Shown here piece after piece: positions 1 through 16,496 of a DNA stretch of 62,000 bases. Source of the DNA: Bugula neritina (taxonomy: Eukaryota > Bryozoa > Gymnolaemata > Cheilostomatida > Bugulidae). A program made the position numbers and the translations under genes. Each line of letters starts with the position of its first letter. The first letter of the stretch is position 1. The notes below the pieces were generated by a model. The model had not been told where the DNA came from. It did not search any database and saw only the letters and a program-made list of their open reading frames with translations. The DNA lies in NCBI GenBank assembly GCA_964035545.1, contig OZ037767.1, positions 18,733,759-18,795,758 of the forward strand. The letters run 5' to 3'.

Positions 1-60
1 AAACCAACACACAATGAACTTGTACTGATGAAGTAGAAAGCTGAGTTGCAGTGGCATATA

Positions 61-145
61 GCAAAAACAGCAGCACAGCGGCAGCACGAAAACAGCAGCA
101 CATTGGCAGCAGGAAAACAGCAGCACACTGCATGGCAGCATGTAA
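61..145. repeat. GCAGCA-rich short tandem repeat
   Basis: Imperfect tandem copies of a unit of about 30 bp built from GCAGCACA, GGCAGCA and GAAAACA. No coding frame or element ends are seen around it. Confidence 0.6.
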
Positions 146-504
146 AGAACTTATAAATAACAGCTTTTAATGCTAGACACTGCAAATATTATATCTGCAT
201 GGTGCAACAGCTACAAAAATATTTTGTTGAAAATTGCATTTAAAATAGCCATGTTGCTAAAATTATTTAATATTTAGTTTTGAGTTGATTTCTGCTAATA
301 AACGCTAAATGCAGAAGTTGGAATTTAGAAATGGCTAGAATCCGGAAGAGGAATTTATAGATGCGTGGATAAGAAGTGAAAATGTAACAACCGTCAGTTA
401 CTCTTAGTACATTATTTCATAATGTCTCATATTGAGTTTCAAAATATTATATAAATCGTATATTAACAATAATTCTGCATGTGTTTATATAATACTGAAT
501 AACA

Positions 505-845
505 AAACTATATTATATTACATTATATTTTATTGCATTATAATGTATTATATTGTGATAAATCATATTATAATATTATACTGTGTTATATTATATTACA
601 TTATTTTATAGTATATTTTAGTATTTTATGGTATATTATAATATCTTATATTATATTATGTTATATTATATTACATCATATTATATTATATTATATTGCA
701 TTATATTACGTTATATTTTATTATACTATATTATGCTATCTTATTATATTATATTACGTTATATTGTAATACTTTATATTATAGTATATAACATTTTAAT
801 ATGTTATATTATATTATATAATATGTTATACTATATTTTTAGTTA
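505..845. repeat. Degenerate TTATATTA low-complexity tract
   Basis: About 340 bp almost entirely of A and T with a recurring TTATATTA motif. The two open frames across it (Tyr/Ile/Leu only) are by-products of composition and are not genes. Confidence 0.7.
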
Positions 846-3316
846 TACTTAAGCTTTGTTTGATTTCTGAAAATGCTATGCGCTTTTTAAAGTTATGATG
901 CCACTATGTAGATTCCTTGGGATATATTGTGCTATAAGCTATACCACTGGTCAAAAAATATAAATTGACTTGGATTTAGTTTACTTTGCAATTATGTAGA
1001 TAAAATATTACCAATATGTGTGAAACATAATTGAAAATGTAAAGAGGAAGGTGACTAGAAAAATATTTTTCTAATCTTTGAGGTTTTTAAATAAGAAATA
1101 GAGGTGTTGTATTGAAAAACTTATCAATCTAAGATGTTGAAAAGCATTCCTGGGACAAATTTCATTAGACGACTAATATTGTTTTCATTAATAAATTTCT
1201 TTTCTTCAATAAAATGAAAATAAATTTACTTAAAAAGTATCTGGTTTAGATTAGTAACAAAATAAAAACATCCAAACTTTGACCCTAGAAAATAGTCATG
1301 CTTTAATGAGGAGTTCACTGAAATTAATTAAGGGTGCAGACTGTCTTCCTAAAGTTATGCGAGGAACATCAAAAGTCTTAGTACATTTTCCAGCAGGTGG
1401 TGTAAATTAAGTCCAAAGATGTGGTAGTGGAAAGTGTACTCAACTCTGGCAGATCTATTACACAATTATAGTATATATAAAGCTTTTCTTATTGTAGTAA
1501 TAATATCAATGGATATTTATGCATAACTTGAAATTGACAAAGGCCATATGTGAAACTTTGTTCTTACAATAATCTTGTGCTTAAACTCAGTGTCCGGAAG
1601 TTGGCAATGTCTACTCTTATCAAAATAGAAAGTTGAGATATTATATAATTGACCTATATGAGACTGCATGAATAGTGAGCATAAAAGGAAGAGAAATAAG
1701 GGTATGAGAATGAATAATAACAGTGTGAGACCAAATAATAGACTTAAGAGCACAAATAATAAGAGTATGAGAGTAAATCATAGACCAATGAGAGCGTTTT
1801 GTGAGCATATGAGAGAGAATAATAGTTATATACTTTATTATAAGCATATGAGATGCAATAATAAGCGAATCTTTGACCATTTGGCACTCCATAGTGCACA
1901 TGCTTTTCTAAGTAAACGTCATTTTACTTTTGTTGATTACTGTAATACATAAAAATGGAGGTAATGGCAAGTAGTCACATATGCTGTTTAAAAATGAGAT
2001 TACATCATTTTAGATTTTTTTTACAACAGATGGCATGCAAAAGTGTGACACACGTGATAGCTTGAGCTAATTTATGATGGTATAAGAATAGTGATTTAAT
2101 TATCAAAAATAGGCATTCAAAGTTATGCATTTTGTTCACATTATATGCTATAAGATGAATTATAAAGTTCAAGTGAGAATCCTAGAATATAAATGCATCT
2201 TTATCACCATGCTAAAAGTGCTATTTTAAGCTCATATAGAAAGATTTACCCTGAAAATATTGATATTTTTCACAATTAAAAATGTGATAAAGTAAATTAA
2301 GTCTGAAATATAATATACATCAAACTATTAGCCAAAATATTTTTAAGATTAATTAAAAACATTAAAGGACTGAAATATTTAACAACCTATAATACTTTGC
2401 TATTTTATTAATCCCTTATTGCTGGTGATTGCATTATATAATCAGTATATAGTATTTAATCAGAAAATGAAGAAGATAATAGTTGCATGTTTCAAACCAA
2501 AAAAGTAGCTGTTTACTCGTCAGTGCTGGACCTCTATATTTAAATAATTACATTAAAACTTCAACTTGGCTTTGTTAAATGCTTGTACCTTTTTACTTTG
2601 GTACGCATTATTATATAGTTGCATTAAACTGTTGATGTATGCAAAGGAAAAGTAGTACTCCAATGGTACAGACATAATTTATTACTATTATCAGCTGTTT
2701 TATTTCCAACATCAAATGCCTCAATTTAGTCAACAAATAAAATACAAATTTTTATCACGTGATAGCCAAACAGCTTCATTTATAGAGAAAAATGGTCTCA
2801 TCATACATTCCATGATAACTGAAGTATATAACTAAATAATAAGCTTAAGTACTTATTGTAGACAATTGGAATTCCTTTATAATTTTATCAATTGAAAATT
2901 TTTTCCTATAACTATTAAAACTAGATAAAAAAGCTATAAAAAAGACTTTTAAATTATTGTGTGCAGTAAAAATTATTAAGGTCTTTTCCTAACGTAGCAA
3001 CTTTCTGATTTTACAATTAGAATGCAAACATTAAGTTTATTTAAAGCATACAATATTTCACTCTACTTGCTCAAATCAAATTTAGCTTCTTACAAAAATT
3101 TTTTCACTATTTACACAAATGGCAACTAATTTAGCAAACTTTGTAAAAATGTAAAATAAGCCAACTTTTTTGATTTCATAAAAATTATATGAGCAAGTTA
3201 AATTAATTTTTGCAATTAAAAATAGCAATGTAAGCTCAGAAAAAACTTTTTTTATTCCGTATCAAAATGTTTGAATATTAAGCAAAATAAAAGATCTAGA
3301 ATAAAAATGTATATAT
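846..3316. other. AT-rich stretch without a recognisable gene
   Basis: No exon with conserved residues, no long terminal or inverted repeat and no RNA gene was recognised. Between about 1,640 and 1,900 there is an imperfect tandem pattern built on AATAATAAGAGTATGAGA-like units, which explains the overlapping short frames there. Confidence 0.5.
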
Positions 3317-4033
3317 TTAGGCTTTTGCAATACTAGCAAGAGCATGGACAACTTCAAGGAATGCTTCTAAATTAAAACTGTACAAAGCGTCCTGATACAA
3401 GTCGTGCCAGAAGAATTGTTACCCAACACAAGACTCAGCCACTCTTTTGGGATATAGTCTTTTTGCAGACGTATTGGTACAATAAGTTTACCCTGCTTAT
3501 CAGCATACTCCAGCTCTGAAAAAGATTGACTATGATTATGATTATTAAATACAACTCAATCAACTTATAATAGTATTTAGTTCATTATAAGATGCTCACA
3601 TTATTTAAGTCATCCTTCCTTGTCAAACTATAAAATAATTCAACACCTGCATACTTTAACTTGCTTTGACCTTACCATTTAACTTTTTGCTCCAATACGT
3701 TGTTTTTTGAGCAAATTTTACTTCTACTTAAAAGAACAATTATTTGAATTTGCATTATCATGAATAATAAGAATTATTTAGCAATTGTCTCCTCTTGGTT
3801 TTCACTTGAACAACGATGTGTGGTATGTCACTAATTACAGACTTAGTATGTCTAAAAGACTTTATATCAGTTTGATTGCCAGTACAACAGATAATCACAA
3901 ATGTTGAATAAAATATTATGGAGCTTGTATACTTTTTCTACAGTCTGCACTGGTTTGGCAATTGGCTGTCAGTGCAGGTATTACAACAGCAGCGTTGTCA
4001 AAAGCCTTGGTCATTGAGTCAACAATCGACAAA
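3317..4033 (-). pseudogene. TIR-domain gene fragment, C-terminal two exons, frameshifted
   Basis: Two minus-strand exons joined by GT-AG with matching phase 1. The first (4,033-3,933) encodes a helix and strand with VDSMTKAF, then AVVIPALTANCQTS and ADCRK. The second (from 3,515) continues LEYADKQGKLIVPIRL, then DYIPKEWLSLVLG. This is the usual order of the second half of a TIR domain: SM..A, VVIP.L, S..CR.E.EYA, IIP, Y.P.WL...LG. Near 3,415 the frame breaks; the adjacent frame continues with QFFWHDLY and ends at TAA 3,317, as a normal TIR C-terminus would. I infer a one-base loss or an assembly error. The N-terminal half of the domain is not visible upstream, where a LINE fragment lies. TIR domains serve in innate immune adaptors and receptors or as NADases; which applies here cannot be told. 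Confidence 0.6.
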
Positions 4034-4239
4034 CTAGATAAAATTTAAACTAACCCAATCATATTTTGCTGTCTTCTTGAGAAAATAAGAAATAAAATTT
4101 ATGGGATTTGCTGCCAACCACTTGGACAATCAGTGCCTGAATGCTTATAAAATAGCAGTTATAAATTTTGCTCTAATTCAAATAGAAAAGATTTAAAATT
4201 TGCTTAGTGTGTATATTCTATACGTAGATTCAAATATAA

Positions 4240-4905
4240 TAGCCTGCAACCTTGAGAGCATCTCTGATTTGGAGTACCTGAAGTTGAACATCTCTCTGAA
4301 AGCTAATTATAATGTGAAGGAAAACTAAACAAATTATTACAGATTGCAACAGTCACTTGAGAGGTCAGCTGGAAGGTTGCCTCATCATATAGACATTTAG
4401 CTTCTTAACTTGAGTCCGGTACACCGTGCAAGTATCAGCTCCAAACAGTAAAGCTGTCAAGACAAAAGCTCTGTACATTTTGCATTTCACTCAAATGAAC
4501 ACATGTGTGTTTCCTTAGAGACAATCTTGGAGCATACCAAAAGTGGCACTGGCATTTCCAATCCTGTAGCTGAGCTCTTTTTCTAACCTAGCATTTTTAA
4601 AGACTGTGCTGCCAAGATCTTTAAAGTTAATATACTGTATTAAAGGCTCATTGTTGATCACTATATTCACTGGCTCAGGTGGTGGGCAGGTGATCCTAAC
4701 AGGCTGATAAATTATTCTGTTTTCTTGATGTTTATCTTCAAGCTAAATAATGAAGTTGCTTTGGCAAAACAATATAGTGCAAGCACCTGCATATCTTCTG
4801 TGGATTGAGCAACAAGTGCACTGTCATCTGCAAACCACATCTCTTTGAATTAAGGACTCTAGTTTTGTGGGGCTTCAATTTGAACTGGGAAACTTTAAAT
4901 ATATA
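4240..4905 (-). mobile_element. LINE (non-LTR retrotransposon) reverse transcriptase remnant
   Basis: Reading the minus strand gives WFADDSALVAQSTEDMQVL, carrying the FADD form of the reverse-transcriptase catalytic motif, then SLKINIKKTE. Further on come NFKDLGSTVF, ELSYRIGNASATF and VLTALLFGADT. This is the typical series at the end of the RT domain of many invertebrate LINEs. Several stops and frameshifts show it is dead. No 5' or 3' end of the element could be placed. Confidence 0.75.
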
Positions 4906-5713
4906 TTCGAATCATGTCTAGTCTGGATGTAAACCTCTTGCTTACATTTTTTAAAACAGCCTTTAGCATATATCTTGTATCTTGTAAGATATCAAATTAA
5001 GTTTGTTTGTTTGTTTGTTTTATTTTGTCGTAGTCGGGGGGGGGGGCGGGAATTAATTGAGAAAAAATAAACAAAATGACAGGGCCTATGGCGCAATAGC
5101 ACTGTAGCTAGTCGAGGCACCGAGTGGTAACACTATTTGGATTCTAATATATACAGAACATATTACCCTTTGGCAGAACATAAAATAGAGTTCCACGACT
5201 ATTGCAAATAAAATCCCATGAGGGTATGGGGCAATTCTACTTTCAGTAAAAATTCCTAAAATATATTATATATGATAGCAGTGTTTTTTGAAGAAATTAA
5301 TATTTGAAAATACACTAGACCATGCTAAAATTGGTCAATTATAACTGTATGCAATTTGTTTATTAATTTGCTTTAGAATTGTGTTTAATTTGATGTAATA
5401 TATATGTTAAAAAATATATCAAATAGCAAGTTCTGTCTATTGTTATAACAAAATCACTACGCAACTAAAGCTAGTCCCTATATTTTACACATTTACCTTT
5501 AATTGCTTTTGATCTATTTATTTCAAAATTTTGATGTGTGCATAGTACTTTAATGTTGTCATACTGATTTAATTTTAAAGTAAATAAAATGGATTAAGAC
5601 AGAATGATAAATACAATATACAACACACTTATTTGGATTATTTATATATAAACATACAATAATGTCATAGTCTATAATCATTCAAGTCATTATAAATCAT
5701 GTTAATCTATCTT
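4906..5713. other. Non-coding stretch with a GTTT run and a poly-G run
   Basis: It holds a short TTTG tandem repeat near 5,006-5,022 and a run of about eleven G near 5,035-5,046, which is unusual in this AT-rich sequence. Nothing else was recognised. Confidence 0.4.
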
Positions 5714-5907
5714 CTAAAATTTATTATAGATAGTAGTTGTGATCTCCTTCATTTTATCATTACATGCATGTTCATTACAATAACTTCTAAGGTGCTCAAT
5801 TCCATCATTAACAAATGGATTCACTATTTTCTCACAATCATCTCTCTTTAAGTTGACTTTGGTAATAATGCATCCTCTGTGGTAGGTTGTCCAGTCTCCA
5901 TTTACTT
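5714..5907 (-). CDS. Ly6/uPAR-type (quiver-like) domain, terminal exon
   Basis: The exon follows a TTTTAG acceptor and runs to a TAG stop. It encodes about 64 residues with RGC near the start, a second Cys (KRDDCEKI) and SYCNEHACND near the end. The RGC...C...C-x4-CN pattern is the usual C-terminal half of three-finger Ly6/uPAR or quiver domains, which are secreted or GPI-linked. The N-terminal exon with the first cysteines was not found in the AT-rich sequence upstream, and no GPI tail is obvious: the protein ends soon after the CN motif in ITTTIYNKF. It could be another small Cys-rich secreted domain. Confidence 0.45.
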
Positions 5908-6354
5908 CTAAAAGTTTACAAAAATTAAAAATATATTTCATCAAACTTTATATAATAGACAGTTTAAGATAAAAAAAGAAAATATTTTTATGAAGGAAAG
6001 TTTTTTAATTCTGCATTTGTTGAGCATTTATTGTTATAGCTGTTTATGTGTATGCATGTAACCTTTTACATCTTAAGTCATTAATAATATGATCAATAAA
6101 ATAAGCCATTGAAAAAAAGGTATAATGCATAAATGATAATCTTCTGTTTGGCCTTAAATGCATGGTAATTTAAAATTAATAAAATTTAACAAGCATTATT
6201 TATGTTTTATAAAAACTTTTAGCATAAGTGCAAAAGATTGTTTGCTGTAAATGCTTTTAGCAATATTGCAAATCATAAATGTAATACTAAAAACATTTTT
6301 ATAAATACTTGTTTTAATTTCATAGAAAATCGTTTTCCTGCTAAATAAAATTAT

Positions 6355-6466
6355 GTGCGTGTGTGCGTGTGTGCGTGTGTGCGTGTGTGCGTGTGTGCGT
6401 GTGTGCGTGTGTGCGTGTGTGCGTGTGTGCGTGTGTGCGTGTGTGCGTGTGCGTGTGCGTGTGTGT
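6355..6466. repeat. (GTGTGTGC)n microsatellite
   Basis: Tandem GTGTGC/GTGT repeat of about 110 bp. The frames through it on both strands are repeat translations. Confidence 0.9.
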
Positions 6467-6539
6467 ATTTGCGGGCACAAGCCAACTATAAGTCACACTA
6501 TTAGAGTATTTACTAGCTTGTGCTTAACTGTCAATTGAG

Positions 6540-9326
6540 CTAAGCCTGCAGCATTTTTTCAACATTTTGCAGCTGAAAAAATTGAGAGGATAATAACACT
6601 CAAGTTGTACTAACTATAAATAATTGAAATAACTGTCTATAACACTTCAAGTTAGAGTGTTTTATAGTAGACTGACCACTGTGTAGTGTTGGGTTATCTC
6701 CCAACCCCAGTAGCTAATTTGCTAGCAGCATTTATAACCCAGTTGCTTATGTCTAACTGCTATCTGACTGGCTTATAATAGACAGAGCTCTGACGCTCAC
6801 TAGCAGCTGACAAATTAATTGTACAGTATAGTTTTACGCTTGAAGTGAATACGTCTTTGAAAGATATATTTTATTGAAAAATTGTTTATAAGCAAATAAA
6901 GTTATATTTTATTGAAAGGTTAAATAAGCATCTAGAGAACAATAGGAGAACTAATAGTATGTTGTCAATAGAATGATTTAAATACGTTTTAAATTTTATT
7001 TTGAACAAGTCTCTAAGCATATCAATTTAAATTTAAATATCTAAATAAATTAGAATGTACATTTCAAAAATGTTTCCGTTATACATCATGCGGAGCTATA
7101 CATTGATGACATGATACAAAGGAAATGATAAAAACTTAAAATAAAATATGAGACCCATTTCAACATATAATTAGCGTGTTTTACAATAAGGTTTTCATAA
7201 TACTGATTGATTATATGAAAAGTTTTTTGTCTCTGACTACATTTTTTCTTTAAATAATTAAAAAAGCAAATTCCGCCCATTCATCGAGACATTATTTGTT
7301 AACTAAAACCTATTATCCATTTCTGAAACATATAAAAGGTGAAATAGCAAAAACTAATCAATTTATCAAACATCATGCCGCAAAGTTATTTTAATTGTTC
7401 TTGACAATGCTATAAATATAAAATGAAAAAAATATGCATGTATGCATATGAACCAATTTTATATAGCTTTCTTGTAAATGTGTAGTAAAATCAAAAATTA
7501 AAAACTTTGTGCAACAAACTTTTTACAGCAACAGGGTAAAAAGATATGATGTTAAGACTTATAATATTGTCTTTATATAACAACTTGCTTCATTGTCAGT
7601 ATACTGTATGCCCTGAACAACTTATATTTTTATATGTGGGATTTTGGTAACATGTCAGCCTGAAGTTACTAGGGTCTTCTGTTGACTGCTTTAATTTAAT
7701 TTCTCTTTCGGTTGGAATGGATTTGGCAAAGAAAGACAGCCCAGTCATGCATCACCTTCTAAAAAGGAAGTTAAAAACTTCAGGCAATACAAACATAATT
7801 AAAGTACAAGCAATTATTTGCCCTTTAATAGAATTCAAGATTGTGTATAATGATGTTGAAGAGTTCAACGGTATTGTTAGCTAGGACTTATAAAATACTT
7901 CTTATAGTGAGCAACATCTTTTCATTATTTGCTTTAAATAAAATGTTTAGTAGTATTTTGTTTTGCAGCAGCCATAATTAATTATCCTGTTTTGCATGAC
8001 TGCTTTAACAACATTTAATATCTACTTAGTTTATAATTCAACAAAAACATGAACTAAAAATATGTAGCAAAAATGTACGTAGCTAGAAAGGCTTGTATTG
8101 TCAGCAAATTAGATGCCAACTACAAATCTTGGCGGATAAAACTGTGCTTTAATTTTCATCAGGTAATCACATTCATCACAATGTTTAAGATGTAAGGGCC
8201 GCCTTTTGGTATCCTTTCTGCCCCAAAGATTTTTCAGTGCAAGTTGGTATTTATGCCTATAGAGGTGAACAGCAATATTAACCTTGTTGTAAACATGTGC
8301 AGTACATGCGTCTAAAACTTACAGCATTGTGAAAAAATTGATTAAAGTAAGTTGTCTTAAATCTTTTATTTAAAGTTTTCAGTAATCTTGGTCTAATACT
8401 AATACACTCAAACACAAATAGTTCGCTTGGCAGCTATTTGATTGAATAAATTTAAATATTTCCAACAGCATTTAAACAGCTCAGCGGTATCGTTGAAATA
8501 CAATAACATCTACAGTTAGGCAATTTTAACCTGAAGCAAGACGTGGAAAACAAGCGTTATACTATAAGGGAGCTTAATGTTTAATCTAGCTGTAGTAAGT
8601 AGCATTTTTGAAAAGACAGTTAAAAAATTTGAAGTGTACTCATTCTAAATATGGCAACACATAAGTTTGGCACATTGGTATTGATTGTCACTCTTTCTTG
8701 GTGTCTGAAATTAATAGCGTTTGTGCCTGCTGCCTTCCTTTGAAATGGTAAGTGTTTTTTTATACAGAGCATTCAAAACCAAACTTTATTGCCCCAGTTG
8801 GCATAGCATCAACCCTCAACAACATGATAGATCAGAAACTCAGTGAAGGGTTGGCGGCACTGAGATTGCAGCAATTACTCGGGTGTCGTCCACCAACGCT
8901 AAGCGTCAAACTAAGCTGTTGTCTTTTGTCTAATATGTGCACTGTCCCCACCTGAAGACAGGGTTGAAGCCTTGTTGTGTATATTAGTACCCAAGTTGCC
9001 GAACGTTGTCCATGGGTGACTTTGGCTCCAGTAGAATACTAGCCAAATCGAGGAGCTGCCAACTCAATTTTTGATGAAAACAGATAATTACTGGCAGGTT
9101 TAACCAAATATTGTGTTTATTGCTGCTTTCTTCCCACATATACAAATTATACAAATACTACACCGAAATATATTATCTAAGGCAAGGGTGTAATACTAGG
9201 CTATAAAGTCTCATCACTGAACCATAGTTAGTAACCATGAAAAACTAACTTAAAAACCAAATGACAAGTTCAATTGCAGTTAAAATTTACAAAGATACAA
9301 CCAATAGAACAAACCTACACAAATCT
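6540..9326. other. Intergenic region; downstream flank of paralogue 1, duplicated near 19.2 kb
   Basis: From about 7,480 to 7,880 and again from about 9,130 the sequence aligns by eye with 19,160-19,580 and 20,270-20,450. This shows that the tandem duplication includes the 3' flank of the gene. The somewhat GC-richer patch at 8,780-9,080 has no counterpart there and is probably an inserted repeat that I cannot name. No exon was recognised. Confidence 0.5.
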
Positions 9327-13752
<4,426 letters not shown>

Positions 13753-16244
13753 AGTTCTGTAAATAATATGATCATTTAGTTATCATTGGGTAGAAGTATC
13801 ATTAAAATTCCAAGCAGTAGCTTAGCTAAATTCAAACTTTTACACTAGAGTGTTACTAAACTTTGGCAGCACTTTTATTAAACTTTGAAAACAGTACCTA
13901 CACAGTTCACTAAAAATAGATGTTAAAGTAGACAAAACATTTACTAAAATTAAACCTAAACTAAGCAATATAATTAGACAACCTCGTTTGCTAAAATTAG
14001 ACACCACTTGCACAGTGTTAGTCAAAAGATACCACTATAGATACAGTCATACACGCTCTTCTATCGTGATAAGTAATATTCCTTTTATACCTGTCAAAGG
14101 CTAAGCAGTTTTGGAAAATTTACCAACATAAACCACAAGTTCCCACTATTGCGTTTTACCCCAATCATGTATATATTGTAAAGATAATGTATTTATTGTA
14201 TTTGGGCAAGGTGATTTCATATTCACATTATCATATACACATAACTGTTATATTCATATTTTTCTCAAATAGTTCTTTAGATATATCTGTAAACTATATT
14301 GGTGATGTACTAAAAAAGCAAAATTTACCAAGTTGTAACAAAAGCCTAACCAAGCATGAAAAATACACGATACACTATATTTAATTCATACTATCAAGAA
14401 GGTGAATTCTCTCGTATATAATTGTAATGATTAACAAATTTGATATGTAATTGTAGTGCTTCAAAATTTATTCAATGCAATATGTTGAAAAACGTTGCAG
14501 TTATTAGTAGTTAACTTACACAAGTTGTTCGTTTTTAACTCCAGATTAGAAACATTTGTCTTTCTGAATAAAGATATTTGCAAGTCATTTACGTATATGC
14601 CTCTCTGAGCTCTGACAAACTAAGCCATATAATGCTAAATTTAGAATTTAAAATCAAGTCAAAATTGTCTCTATTCACAACACAACATTTACTGATGCAG
14701 AAAATAAGTTTAAGGCTATGTATATTATTATATTACTCTAGATATTGATCAGGTAGAACCCAAAATTTAATGGGAAGTTTCTCAGAAATTCTTGCTAGCC
14801 ATTATATAAGCATATTTGGTTTGATCATTCTAAAACAGCTCGTTTTAATCCAGTGTATTTTACATTGGATAGCCAGTTCTTCAACTGCATTTAATACATA
14901 AAAATATTCACCGAAAACTTTTGCATGTAAGTATAGCGATGTTAGCTAAGAAATAATTGAAACATACTTTCTAAAAATGGCAATGATTTGTTTAAGTACC
15001 TAAAAGATTCAGAATGATTGAAACTACTCCTATAAGTGATCTATCGAGAGAGAAACTACTGATACGAGTAATAGAGTCTGCTGCATCAGGTATAGCTATT
15101 GCTAATATTTAAATAAGAAAAAAATTTGTGGGTAGTTTAGGAAGGTTAACTATAAGTGAACGCTGACTACGATTGGTTTTTCCCAGTTATAAAATAACAA
15201 AACAATTTAGCTCTCAGGGTAAATTATAATATATATGTTTACTCAAAACTTAGTATTTAGCAATGCAAACCTTAAAATACTTTGAAATGAGCTGACAAAC
15301 TACAAAGATCTTAGATTTCATTAATCACAATGAATCAAGAGTAAACCACAGTAGAGATGGCCCAACTTCCACTCTAATAACTATATTATGTTATAGTACT
15401 CAAACTATAAGCTAGTATACACAGTAGGTCGTTTATTATAGCACATATCTGCTACATAGTCAGTTCCAACATTAAAGTGAAGCCCTATATCTGCTACATC
15501 TTGCACTCTAAAGTCAGATTTATTTTTAAAGTTGGTCACTTCAAATTGATAAAGTAATATGAAGATGTGTCTACATACATTTTTTGAATTTATAAGACGT
15601 AAAGTATTTGGGTAGTTTATGACAGCGCATTTGAAATGCTAAAAATTTCAACTTAGAAATGAAATGTTAAAGCATAGTATATGACAGTGCATGTTGCATG
15701 CATGCAATATACCAATAATTAGTAATCATTTATCTCTAGTCTATAACAGCAATTGAAATGCACTCTTTGAGAAGGACCATACTTTTGAAATGAGAACAAA
15801 ACATTGTTGCAACAGTAAGTTGGCATTTTAAAGCTGACCTACTTTTTAACTCAAGTTGATAGTTGTTAAACAGTTAGCTATTCTGCGATTAGACTTTGCA
15901 ATCATTAAACCCAGAAGTTTGAGTGTTCACCGGCTATGCCAAAACTTTAGTATAAATTAAAGTCAAAACTCTTCAAAAACATTAACTTGAATAATGCTAT
16001 TGGACGGCGCCAATACCTTGATGTCAAATATAATATGGAACCAAATTGTTGACTTGAAATATAAAATGATATACCAAGGGTCAAATGCAGGTTTTGGTCC
16101 ACTAAAAATTATTTCGGTAAGCATCATTGATTGACCATTTTTGGTTAGTCATCATATGTTTTTTGAGATACCTCATGCTAGAGTTTATGGGGAGAAATCA
16201 AACTGAAGCTTACTGTTACACAGAACAGGCTTTAAATGCTAATT
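13753..16244. other. Upstream region of paralogue 1
   Basis: Holds the putative promoter and 5' UTR of paralogue 1. A few imperfect repeats of CTAAAATTAGACA-like units lie at 13,840-14,020, and similar units lie upstream of paralogue 2 near 28,090-28,140. No TATA box can be assigned with confidence in this AT-rich sequence, and no further exon was recognised. Confidence 0.4.
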
Positions 16245-16496
16245 ATGTTACTGTTTAATAGGGAGCAGCCATGCTCCAGGAGCTAGAGGGTTTGCCTAGT
16301 AAACACGAGGTCATCGGTTCAAGCCCGGACAAAAGCCATTGGTGATGTTAGGAAGAGTATTAAGTCATAAATGCTCCTGTGCCTTTTTTAAATTTAAGTT
16401 CTTAGCCCACTTTAGCAAAAATCCTTTCCATCATGGGTTTCTTACACGGATAGTGACTCTAAACTTGTGTGAGTTTTTTTATGTTACTGTTTAGTA
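16245..16496 (+). mobile_element. tRNA-derived SINE with target-site duplication
   Basis: The body at 16,261-16,480 is bracketed by a 16-bp direct repeat with one mismatch (ATGTTACTGTTTAATA at 16,245-16,260 and ATGTTACTGTTTAGTA at 16,481-16,496). Near its 5' end is a perfect RNA polymerase III B-box-like GGTTCAAGCCC (about 16,316-16,326), preceded by a degenerate A-box region around GAGCTAGAGGG. The 3' end is T-rich. The order fits a tRNA-headed SINE. No partner LINE tail could be matched. Confidence 0.75.

Noticed and set aside
1517-1952. Three overlapping open frames of 78-94 aa
   Set aside because: They arise from imperfect AATAATAAGAG-type tandem repeats on both strands; no conserved residues.
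8752-8955. 67-aa open frame in a GC-richer patch
   Set aside because: No conserved motif, no splice partners and no counterpart in the duplicated flank; probably part of an unidentified repeat.
16290-16340. tRNA gene
   Set aside because: Only a B-box/T-arm-like word is well formed; no cloverleaf closes, and the target duplication shows it is a SINE.
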